Made by a program: the position numbers and the translations under genes
From: Volvox africanus
Lineage: Eukaryota > Chlorophyta > Chlorophyceae > Chlamydomonadales > Volvocaceae
Reading direction: 5' to 3'
Length of the DNA: 64,000 nucleotides
NCBI GenBank assembly: GCA_030268105.1
Contig: BSDZ01000008.1
Coordinates: 2,728,001 to 2,792,000 of the forward strand
In this document: positions 12,436 through 22,469 of the stretch, one piece after another
Layout: each line of letters begins with the position of its first letter
Numbering within the stretch: position 1 is the first letter of the stretch
Notes under the pieces: model-generated
The model's input: the letters and a program-made list of their open reading frames with translations, nothing else
The model's database searches: none
Told to the model about the DNA's origin: nothing

Positions 12436-13605
12436 TCAGAACCAGAGCCAGAGCCCGAACCTGAGCCCGAACCAGAGCCAGATCCGGATCCTGAACCAGG
12501 GAAGAGCCCGAAGCAACAGCCCCACCCCCATCATCATCATCCCCATCGGAGGAATCGTTATCCTCCCTATCTCGCTCATCTTCCTCCTCCTCCTCCTCCT
12601 CCTCGTCCTCCGAAGGGACCAAGGGTGGATACCGGCCTCACCCGCATCTCCCGCGGAGGCACCAGCAGCAGGGACGTTGGGAGCATCACCTGAAGCACTT
12701 TGGCCGGCCATACCCGCCGCTTCCACGGAGGCACCAGCAGCCTGAGCAGTGCCAGGGACAACAGCCGCACTCACATCATCAGCACGTGGCACAACATCAA
12801 ACACCAACGACTCGGCAGCCTCTGCCTTCTCTGCAAGAGAACCATCGCAAAACAGGAAAGCCGACTCATGGCACGTCACATCACGTGACACCGAAATGCT
12901 CGCATCCTCGAGCAACACACGATATGCTTTGGAGTTCGGTTCGTAGCCCAAAAGAGTGCCCTTGCGCGCCCGAGGGTCCAGCTTATCACCCTGGCCCTTT
13001 GGCACATGAATGTACGCGACACAGCCAAAGACGCGCAAGTGGGATACATCAGGAACCGTGCCAATTAACAGCTCAAACGGGGTCTTAGGCTTCCCCGAAG
13101 AAGGCGAACGATTACGTAGATAGGATGCCGTACAAAGCGCCTCATGCCACCACTTCTTTGGCACACCAGACTCAGCCAATATCGTCCGCATTTTATCCAA
13201 CAGGGTGCGGTTAAGATGCTCAGCCTTAGCATTCTGCTGCGGTGTGTAAGGGACAGACAGCTCATGCTTAACGCCACGCTGCGTGCAAAACTCCTTCACC
13301 CGCACATTAACGAACTCACCCCCATTGTCCGTACGAATGCACTTTAACTGCCTTCCGCACTGTGTCTCAAGCAGCGCAATGCCCTTCTTGATGAAATCGC
13401 GCGCATCGGACTTAAGCCTAATAGGCTGCACAACAGAAATGCCGGAATAGTCGTCCAGCATCGTGACGAAGAAACGGTGGCCCTTATCGGACTCAGGTAA
13501 CGGCCCACACACGTCTAAGTGGACCAACTGAAGAGGGCGCTCCGTAACCGTCTCTGAAACCGGAACTGGGTCACGGCTATGCTTGCCTATATGCACGGCT
13601 CGCAA
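12436..13605 (-). pseudogene. Copia integrase core remnant
   Basis: The retroviral-type integrase core is clear. The catalytic Asp lies in HLDVCGPL, the second Asp in RTDNGGEF and the Glu in QNAKAEHLNR, the D,D35E triad. HLRVFGCVAYIHVP and the GYEPNSKAYRV segment typical of Copia integrase C-termini follow. After about residue 325 the true frame moves to an acidic Glu/Asp/Ser linker read in another frame (12622-12371), so the ORF's last part is out of frame. Confidence 0.88.
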
Positions 13606-14170
13606 ACCTTGCCCTCCAACTCTCGCAACTGTAAAAGCGACAAGTCAAACCCCTTGACCAAGCCCTCCTGCACCAATCTCTTAAGGCCTGAATGGCCGAG
13701 GTACCCCAGTCGGCAATGCCACAAGACTGCCATCTCAAAATCGGGGACCTTAATGGACAGTACGGGCATAACAGGCTTAACACAGGGCTCAGTGAGATCA
13801 TGGGCAACAGCGGTAACGCTGCTCATGAACTTATGTAATCCAGTCGGGGACTTGGTGGCAGAGATCGTGACTTTCCCTATCATGACCTTTGCACAACCAC
13901 CATCAAACAGGATCCTGCATCCTTTATCCGTCAGGACAGACACGGACACCACATTGTGCCTAAAACCCGGCACGTAAAATACCCGCTCGATAGAGACGCT
14001 CGGGGTGAGGGTCGGCACCACATCGCCGAATCCCTCAGCCCGCACCATATTTCCATTCATTTAAGGTCGGGAAACCTGCTAGCCGAGCCTGGAAGTTATC
14101 CAAGATGGAGCGGTCACCTGTTATCTGGATCATGGAGCCAGAGTCCTGCGACCACGGGGTCGAGTTGTCC
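13587..14170 (-). pseudogene. Copia protease and pre-integrase remnant
   Basis: A frame around 14150-14060 carries the aspartic-protease motif Asp-Ser-Gly after a Trp (WSQDSGSM), as in Copia proteases. A one-base shift near 14058 moves to the frame that continues with VVSVSVLTDKGCRILF and then the GAG-pre-integrase stretch LWHCRLGYLGHSGLKRLV and the zinc-type CEPC. The next join, to the integrase core, again changes frame near 13600. A further gag-like open frame lies at 14391-14191 but has no recognisable zinc knuckle. Confidence 0.75.
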
Positions 14171-14383
14171 TTAAGGCATGCAATATTCTGCTACAACAGA
14201 TTTGACCGATGGGGTTGTGAGAGCAATGCAGAGGCGTACGCTACGTGATCTGCTGTACGCAGTTTATGTTCGCGCAGAAGCCTAGTCCCTACCGTCTCAT
14301 GCAGCATACACTTGTGCTCTCGTGCAACCAGAGTCAATTCAACTACCTCCGGCTTGCCCTCTATGATCTTGGGTTTGCCCTGC

Positions 14384-14489
14384 GTCTTCATGACAGAAAC
14401 AGCCTAAACAAGCAAGACCTAGATCTCACCGAGAATACCAGTCGTTAAGACAGCAATCTAAACTAAGGAAGTCAGGCCGAAACTCAACA
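14384..14489 (-). repeat. truncated 5' LTR of the Copia element
   Basis: About 105 bp match 10518-10622 with roughly six or seven differences, including the same terminal aaactcaaca. Homology stops abruptly at the gag-like ATG near 14391, so the rest of this LTR, the primer-binding site and the leader are deleted. Confidence 0.85.
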
Positions 14490-15691
14490 ATTATCTCATT
14501 TACTACGCGCAATTACGACAGTGAACTAAGGGCGCTATACCGTTACGGCGTCGCCATGGCGATGCGAATGAACAGCTGCTTTTAGCAGAACTATGTGTGT
14601 TTAATTTGTAATGGACGCATGTGTAATAAAGGCAGCGTTACACCGATGAGGACTTACTGCCCAAGAAAGTACACGTGAAATAATGAGATCACTTCTCCTG
14701 TGTATCCGGTAATTAGGCCGTCCATGGGCACGGAGACGCACCGACGATGATATCGTAATGTGTCCCTTGCGTATCCAGGTAATGTCACAACTTCATGATG
14801 CAGATTTATCTGAATGGGCTTTGCCCCAGCCAGAGGAGTGATAGGGCGACTTCAGAAAAACAATACTCACAATTGCTTGGATGCCACCTGCCACAAAGTG
14901 AGTCCTGCCCTTCGTTGCACACTCGTGGAGCGCCGATATCTCTCTGCACGACCGTTGTGACTGGCACACTTTGCTTCATTGTGTACGTCAAGGGCAGTAT
15001 CCATAGACCCACTTGCATATGATGGGGTCAAGACGGTAGCTGAACAGCAGCTGTCCTCATAACGTCGGTGTATTTTGTGATAATTGTTAGTTATGTTGCT
15101 GCCTGTGTTGTGATTTATTTTGTTCGCACATAAAAGTCACCACTATGGAGAAGTTCCATCAATATAACGCTTTTTAAAATGCCCCGTACTACTACTACTT
15201 TTCATATGGTACGGATGCGCAACATATGGTAGGTCAGTCGATCGATCGGTCGGCGGGTTTTGGGATCCTTGATCAAACTTTGTAGGCATGTGTTTCGATA
15301 CATGATTTTGTACCCCCCTTGTTCTTATTCTAAGAAACCTACGCTTCTTGTCCTCCGTACATTACAATCGTAACAAATAACGCTACGAGCCGTGGGAGCG
15401 ATGCTCCACTTCTGGCTCTCAACCTATCCCCAATGCCGCCCCACTGATCGGCTTGGCAACTGCATCCAATATCTTCCGACCCAGCAACTCCAGCCTGTGA
15501 CAACCAAACAGTTATAGGCCACCTGTTAACTGCTTGTTTCATGTTGGGCCAGTGACGAGCCGTGATACCCATGGACACTGCCCTTGACGTGCTAGCCAAA
15601 GCCTGTGTACAATGAATCAAGGTGTCCCAGTAGCAACCTGGTGCTCCACTGTCACGAGAGGCCAGCTAAGCAAGACCGCGAAGGTCAGGCC
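14490..15691. other. stretch without a supported gene
   Basis: Only short open frames without coding character are seen. A run of five tac/act triplets occurs near 15190. This region separates the retrotransposon from the minus-strand membrane-protein gene. Confidence 0.45.
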
Positions 15692-16549
15692 TCAAGCCTC
15701 TCGCCACACCCATGCCAGCTCAGCACCATAATTGATGATGTTTGAGACGCCCTTGCAAGCTTCGCGGAGCGGTGGGAGCAACAGCCATCCGCTGAGGGCT
15801 TGCTTGGTTGCAATCACGTAGATGAAGAGCGATACCAGCAGCCAAACCGTCACCGTGAAACCCTCCACAGCCATTGCGTTGCGAAGCTGCTGTGGGTCGT
15901 CGAAATAAGTGTGCAGCAAGGACGAGGACTGTTAATCCAGATTTGGACATCCGGCGCCGAAAATAAGGGATTTAAGGCACACCCGGAAGGTGTGCCGTCA
16001 TTGGGAAGGCTGACGCTAGCATTGTACATGTTATTCCTACGCAGAAATCGCAGTGATACAACTTGGGAGGCGCAGGCATTGTCGCCACGCATCCGACTGA
16101 CGCGCTCACACGTTAAAAACGGTACCGCGCGCCCACCTGCTTTCTGCGTTCTGGTTCCGTCTCGACGAGAGCCACGGGACGGCCGCGGACGGCTGGGGTT
16201 GTGACTAACGTTGCCTGCGAGGGCACAAACGCGTGGAAAAGCTCTGCAATCAACAATGAAGAAGGTGATTTCCATTGATGCTGCATCTGGAGAGGCATCG
16301 CTACAACACGGCCTGCTAACCTACCGTGTTGAACACCGTAACAAGCCTGTAGTGCTCTGTACCTTACGGAGAGCTAGGAAACCATGTGCTGATGTGTGCA
16401 GAACATAACATGAGTCCCCTCATCACCTGCTTGTTTGAATCTCGGGGTCCGGTAATACTGGTGCTGAGGGAGCAGAATGCAACTGCTGCTGGAGACTTCC
16501 TGGGCAGAAATACCGGGACAGCCCCCGAGTGAAAGGCCAATGCGGCCAT
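15692..16549 (-). CDS. 171-aa membrane protein with transit-like N-terminus, unrecognised
   Basis: Four exons join in phase: 16549-16427, 16373-16325, 16243-16137 and 15928-15692. They give 171 residues. The first exon (MAALAFHSGAVPVFLPRKSP) is rich in Ala, Ser and basic residues and lacks acidic ones, like a plastid (or mitochondrial) transit peptide. The middle holds HAFVPSQATLVTTPAVRGRP and then ALVETEPERRK. The last exon contains HTYFDDPQQLRNAMAVEG, followed by a hydrophobic segment VTVWLLVSLFIYVIATK (one membrane span) and a C-terminal LREACKGVSNIINYGAEL. The start is the first ATG with this frame. I do not recognise a family. Agreement of all three intron phases and strong codon bias support a real gene. 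Confidence 0.62.
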
Positions 16550-17863
16550 CACCACATTACGCGCGTTACGATAGTGACAGCAGCTTATGGGTGGCCGTGT
16601 CCGCGCCCTCGGGGGAACTAGAAATTTATCCTTCACCTGTAAGCGAGAACCTCACGGACACGTCTACTGGGAAGGGATGTTCAATACAGCTAAAATGGGC
16701 CTGTCGGTGAAAACACACATTATTGCAGGCGGTATCTTGCTTTGTAACCTTCGCCCAAAGCTCGTAAGAATATATCGGTACAAAATCGTGGGTAACATTG
16801 TACTTGATCGTCCGAGGAATTTATGCTATCGGATGATTCTGCCCCTTGGGCTGTCGAAAAGGGCCGGAACGGGGCCGGAATGAACCTAATAACGGCAACA
16901 AATGCGTAATAAAGCACAGGATCCCAGGGGGTCATCTATGTTTAGGACCCGGTTGTTCTGCTGTTATCTGTAAACCTTAGGAAGCCAGTTGATCCTGTCA
17001 TGGGAGCTGTCGTGAGCTGTTGAAATCGCTCGACGTGAGCCAACTTAGAAAGAAATGGCTGGCCACAAACTTGGCACCAGAAAGTTTAGTAAGGGCAAGA
17101 GTACATATACTCCCCATGGCGGACTCAACCACAGCGGGGCCCCCTAATAATAAAAATAAATATTGATTGCAGGATGCTTATGTCGTTGAAGGAAATGGTC
17201 TGCACCATCTCTGCAGCTGTCCTGAGTAAAGGGGAGGATGGCCCGACACGGGATATACGATCCGCGCATGGATTAGGTCAGGTTCGGTTACATTTCGTTG
17301 TTACATGGTCTGTGTAGGAATTTGTATGCGTTAGGGCGTACAAGTAGGGCTCTGCCTGCCCACTCGGGCCATAGATCAGCGAACATCTTTGCGAGTCGCG
17401 TTGGCAATCACGATCCTGCCAGAGAGGAGGTACCAATGCGCGTGACGTGCAAATGGTGCAGCGAGCAACATGCTTGCCACCTCCGGGGCTTAAAGCGACG
17501 CTCCGAGCACTCCACGACTCACAACCCTGGGGCAGAATCCAGCTTCCCCTGCGACAGAATCCAGCATGCATGGTAACATTATAAAATCCCGTTAGTTAAA
17601 TGTGCTTTAAGCGACGTCTGTACTCTTCCTTCCAACCGGACGCTGCGCCCGCGGCCCCAAGCACTACGACAGTCGTCGTACATCAAGGTCATGTGCCATT
17701 GCGTTTTATGTTTTCCTTACATATAGTAGTGGATATTGAATTCACACGCATCTATACTGACACGTAGCGGACTCTGGTTAACAGCTTTCGCGTTCTATCA
17801 ATACTTAGGTTAGGGGCGAGTTCAGAAGTCAACTAATTGTATCAATCGTTTTTTCAGGATAAA
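16550..17863. other. stretch without a supported gene
   Basis: This stretch lies between two head-to-head genes (membrane protein on minus, TXNDC9 on plus). Short frames only. A possible 5' intron of TXNDC9 ends at the tttttcag acceptor at 17857, six bases before its ATG. Confidence 0.4.
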
Positions 17864-19136
17864 ATGGCTAACAATATGGCACAACAAATCATAGAACAAA
17901 CAGTTGTATCTTTAGCACGCCAAATGGAGCAACAAGTCGACCGAGAGATACAAAAGCTTGATAACCTGGGCGAGGACGATATCGAGTCAATTCGACAAAA
18001 ACGAATGATGGAGATGAAACAGCGTCAAGAAAAAATGAAGGAATGGGGTGCTCGTGGGCACGGCGAATACAGAGAAATATTCACAGAGCAGGAGTTTTTC
18101 AAGGAGATGAAGGGAGAGGATCGCATGATTTGCCATTTCTTTCGGGAAAATTGGCCCTGCAAGGTGGGAGGCGGTTGGAGGAGGTGGGATAACGGGCTTG
18201 GCCATCATGGATTATGTCTAATAATTTGCACGCGAACCGATCTGCAGGTTATGGACAAGCACCTGGGAATCCTTGCGAAGAAGCATATGGAAACGAAGTT
18301 CGTCAAGGTAGGAGATGCTAACCCTTCACTCTTCAGCGTCATGAGATAAGCCATAGATTGGAGGGGATAGGCGGCACCCGTTCAAAGCGCTGAAGGGGGC
18401 CTCTTTCCTTTGCCGTGCAATTCAGCAAGCGAGTGCAATTTTATTGCTATCGGTTCTAACCTCGGCTACCGTGTTTTTGCCATTGGCTTGACTGCATCCC
18501 CCCCCCCCATATTGCTAACCATCGTTGCAGATAAACGCGGAGAAGAGCCCATTCTTGACAGAACGGCTTAAGATCTGGATGCTGCCCACGCTGGCCCTCA
18601 TCCAGAACGAGAAGACGGTGGACTACGTGGTGGGCTTCGACCAGGTACGTGCGAGTACAGGGATTGAATACCATGAATGTGTTGGCACCAGCGAGCACTA
18701 TCCTGATTCTTAACATGTGGCCGCGTGTACTGGCTGAAGCTGTCGATGCGTTGTTGGCCTGGAGGGCAACCTTGTGCCGTAATGTTGCATAATGCTCTTG
18801 TCGCACAACGTGGTGAACAGGCCATTGACCTCGATTGTGTTGGGGGAGCTAGCAGTTTGGCTTCAATACTGTGGCAACGATTCTCCATTCTTCCCGGTTG
18901 TGCAACGCCCGGTTGAGGCTGCATCGCTCTCCTGTGCTCGTGATGTGTGTCAGCTTGGTGGCAAGGACGACTTTGAGACGCCCGTGCTTGAAGAGCGACT
19001 GGCCAAGTCGGAAATGCTGGACTATGACTGGAGCGCGGGTGGCAAGGCGGCTGCGGCGGCACCGAAGGGCATCCGGAAGGGCTTGGGCGCGTCATACAAG
19101 AAGACGGAGTCTGATGAGGACTCAGACTTCGATTAA
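17864..19136 (+). CDS. TXNDC9: thioredoxin domain-containing protein 9
   Basis: TXNDC9 (PHLP3 class of the phosducin-like family) binds the TCP-1/CCT chaperonin and modulates actin and tubulin folding in the cytosol. Four exons join in phase 0 throughout: 17864-18163, 18248-18307, 18531-18644 and 18954-19136. They give 218 residues, near the usual 226. An N-terminal helical region (QQVDREIQKLDNLGEDD, RQKRMMEMKQRQEKMKEW) precedes GHGEYREI and FFKEMKGEDRMICHF. The thioredoxin fold follows, with HLGILAKKHMETKFVK, FLTERLKIWMLPTLAL and DYVVGFDQLGGKDDF. The redox CxxC pair is absent; only a single Cys (NWPCK) remains, as is normal for this family. The tail ends in a run of Asp, Ser and Glu. An in-frame ATG just downstream (MANNMAQ) is a possible second start. 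Confidence 0.93.
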
Positions 19137-20021
19137 AAGTCATATCAGGTTCATAAACGCGGGACGATTGGGATTTCGGAGTATTGGCTGTGTGGTATTG
19201 GGCTTGATGCAACACCTGAGAACTGAGCCTGAGAAACTGAGCCTGCGAACAGCAGAGTTGCGACGACATGCATTTGACAGTAACCAGTAACCCGAGAGAT
19301 AACTGATGACAGACCAGACAACCTAGTATGACCAAGGGCGGCATTGCTGCCATGTGTATGTGTATGTGCTTTGACGTGCATGGCGGTGTGCATGCGGCTA
19401 ATGTACCCAACAAAGTACCGTTGGACGTTCAATGTGTACAGAACGAGTGCAGACAGCAGAGAAGAACCCACGCGTTGCAACCGTAATAATTATTATCCCT
19501 TTTTGCAACGTGACATGACGTGCTGGGTATTACGGTACTGAGGCATACGGTTCGCCATCGGGCGTTCCTCGGTGTGCAGCACGAAAAGCAGCATTATAAG
19601 AGAAGCATTCGGGTGGCGTAATGGCTTTTGACGCGGGTTGGTTTCGGCATCGTCTTTTGAGCTGTGGTTGGCAGAGCTTGCAGGTTCATACAGTTTGCTG
19701 GCAGTAACATTGCACCTGCTGATGCTGTATAATAACAAACACATCCCTCGAACTTGAAGCTCAGTTCGTGGGTTATTGTAAGCACGATTATTGCCTGGTC
19801 AATTATGGAACGGCTGTTCGCCCGGACCTTAACACAACTTTCCGCATGCCCGCAAGCATACCCATGGCCATCTAAGGCCCCGCATAACGCCTTGCACAGA
19901 AAAGTAGCCTCCCCAACTACATGAGCGCCATGGCCCCATCAAGCACCACCTAGCGCAGAAATCGAAAATTACAGGTTTAGGGTTATAGCCTTGAAGTCAA
20001 GAACAGCAAGGCAGGCAAAAC
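19137..20021. other. convergent intergenic stretch
   Basis: Between the 3' ends of TXNDC9 and peptide deformylase. AT-rich patches occur (19485-19500) but no coding frame. Confidence 0.5.
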
Positions 20022-22049
20022 TTATTTTTTAAAAACACCGAAGCCCTTCTTAACTTTGGCCAGTGGCACGCGCGCAATACTTGTCCCCGGATGGGCGGCC
20101 AAGTACTCCTCTTCCATTGCAGAGAGCGCAGGCCGCACCGACTCAAGCACTGGTGGCTTCATCCGGTCATGGAATAGTACACCCTGCAAGGGACGGTAAT
20201 TCGGGAGCAACAGCCGTTTGGGGATAGCTATCTCGGGCGGTAAGCATGCGAGTCGCGACGCTGTAGACGAGGATATCGTGTCCTGCGGCTCGGCATGTAG
20301 AAAACATCACTGCAAAAATGATTAATACGGATTGAGAGGGGGCGTACCTGCAAATGGTCATACTCGTGTTGGAAGATACGAGCGACCCATGGGTCCGTTA
20401 GCTGCAGCTTTATGGGCTGCCCCTTCGCGTCCTGTGCTTTGATTGTAATTTGTCGCGAGCGCTGCAGCAGGTGGCATTACAGAGGGGATGATGCCTTGAT
20501 TAGCTCAAAAGGCTGATTTCCGGAGACGGGTAGCAGGGGGGTTAGAGAGAGTCGAGAACCAGGCACGTGCTGCGACCAAGGGCAGCCAGTGTGTAGGAAA
20601 ACCATTCTAGACAGTCTCCAGTGTAATGGTCGTGCTGACACATAGTTATAGCTGTGCTGATAGCTTCAGGTTTACGGAAACGACGGGATCTTCCTGCCCG
20701 TGAGAGGACACCGTTGAATCCTCTGGTGGAGTTCGACTCGGCTATGGCCCCAAAGGGAAGTTGGTTCCTAGGCCAGGATTAAATTTGTTAAAGGATTGAT
20801 TGCGCTGCTGCGTTGCACCGTCTCCGCCAGGCGCTAGTGTATCCGGTCTGTGTCCAGAAGTTCCCTCCGTCACCAACCTCAATATCACCGAGAATTCGGG
20901 GGAAGGATAGGCAGCCCTCTTCCCCTAGCTCTTTACCGCCCAACTGCTCCACGATTTCCGGGTTGACCAGAATAGACTCGTTGCCAGGCCGGATGCGACC
21001 TTCAGGATTAAACACCATTAGCCGCACGTTGACCCCCACCTGTGGTGCCGCGAGCCCTACTCCATCATCCCTGCCATAGTGAAGGAAGATCAGGTGGAGA
21101 ACGATATTACAGCGCGGAACGCGGAAGGTGGGACTCAAGGAGAGGCAGTTCTTAGGTATGAGGAGAATGCTCGGGCTGACACGGACTAAGCGGGGAGACA
21201 GAGAAAATGGGAGATAGCAGGAGGTAGACTGTAGTTGCCACCGTATGGTAAGAACAAGTTCAGGCCTCCTGCAGTCTGGCTGTGCGGGGATTTTGGATAC
21301 CGGAACAGTGTTCCCAGCACTCGCAATATAAGGCGCAGCTGGGAAACACTATGATTCGGCTCGTACTCTTGGTCTGCATGCCACGGCGGAGGTCGCCTTC
21401 ACAGCATGGAGAAGCAACTTGTATTTTTCCAAACTCCTCTTCGTCCGCAGTTTTTATCCTTTGATATTGCAATCATGAATGACGCTGCGGTAACCCCTAT
21501 GAGACTCACTGGTACATGATCTCGATCATCTCTTTGGCTAACCGCAGCAGCGAGTCGTCAAACACACCGATGCGTGCGTTGACAGCCCGCAGGCGCGGGT
21601 CCGGGTACTTGACAATATGGAGCGGACTGGTCCATTCAAGCTTTGTAACTGCGCGGGGGATTTCTTAGGTAGGTGCTACTACAGGTGTCGTACTCCCTTA
21701 AACGGAAACTGCGCAATGGCGATAGTGTAAAGTTATGCTGCGATGTAGCATGGGCACCTGAGCCTTCTTCGGCTGGGGAAAATAGCGCCCATTAGCCGCC
21801 CAGCAGCCACGGACAGGTGGGACACGGGTACTAGGCGCCTGCCGCAGGAGTTGCAGCACTCTCCGAACCGCCTCCCTGAGAAGGTATGCAGCCCTCACCT
21901 GTAGGTACCTCATGCATCAGCTTAGTACTCGTTCCAAAGCCCTTTCCGCTTTTTGCAGCTTGCGCATGCACCGTAAATGGGCGCCTACGCCCCAAAACAA
22001 CTAACCGAGCAGTTGATTTTACATTCAAGGCCTTCAGGTTCAAGAGCAT
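20022..22049 (-). CDS. PDF: plastid peptide deformylase (PDF1B type)
   Basis: It removes the N-formyl group from nascent organelle-encoded proteins. Five exons join in phase: 22049-21899, 21648-21510, 21070-20878, 20461-20348 and 20183-20022. They give 252 residues. The first ~40 residues (NVKSTARLVVLGRRRPFTVH) look like a plastid transit peptide. The three metal/active-site motifs are intact: GVGLAAPQ (motif 1), EEGCLSFP with the Cys metal ligand (motif 2), and QHEYDHLQ with the two His ligands and catalytic Glu (motif 3). SFP after EGCL and HDRM after the third motif fit the 1B type. Exon 1 has a better donor (GTGAGG, 21898) ten bases after a GTACCT alternative; only the former keeps phase. 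Exon 3 uses a GTTGGT donor. The start points away from the plus gene at 22470. Confidence 0.95.
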
Positions 22050-22469
22050 TGATGTTTGGGATGGGTGCTCTACAGCCGGGAAATAAATTTCTCTCATCCG
22101 CCAACTATGCGATTGCGGGTTATGGCAACAGAAATTATTCTACATAATTACCTCTTCTCAAAATCAGGGCATAAGAAAGCTTCTGTCTTTATTTATGTGG
22201 AGTATGCTTCGTCCGTACGAAAGGTCGGAGCTAATTGTCCAGCCGGTGACTTTTCGTTATATTAAGTATGCTACTTAGTAAATTAATGTATGAAATTTAT
22301 ACATGAATACCGATGCATTTCAAGCACTCCATTTTGGGCGAGCCCTGCAGGCCCTGGTTAGGAAGTCATAGAAATTGCGCTTAGCGCAATACATGGCTTC
22401 CTTGCCTGATTCCGCAATTGGTGGCGAAGAATGTAAGCAGCTGAACATCAAATTCCTTTAGCTAACCGC
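22050..22469. promoter_or_regulatory. divergent promoter region
   Basis: The 420 bp between two diverging start codons must hold both promoters. The middle (22130-22320) is AT-rich. No specific element is claimed. Confidence 0.4.

Larger units (their letters stand above)
10240..14489 (-). mobile_element. decayed Copia (Ty1-type) LTR retrotransposon
   Basis: Read on the minus strand, the order is LTR, gag remnant, aspartic protease, integrase, reverse transcriptase, RNase H, LTR. Integrase before reverse transcriptase defines the Copia superfamily. The right (5') LTR is cut down to about 105 bp and runs straight into the gag remnant. The left (3') LTR is much longer, although its outer end was not fixed. 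The internal region ends in a purine-rich tract (GCGTGGGAG) just before TGTTGAG, the LTR start. Reading frames shift near 14058, 13600, 12610, 12190, 12130 and 11172, so the copy cannot make its polyprotein. No clear target-site duplication was found at the left end; the right flank is attat. Confidence 0.88.

Noticed and set aside
12382..12745. Plus-strand frames rich in Pro-Glu and His repeats
   Set aside because: They are the antisense of the acidic linker after the Copia integrase; the repetition comes from the Glu/Asp codons on the other strand.
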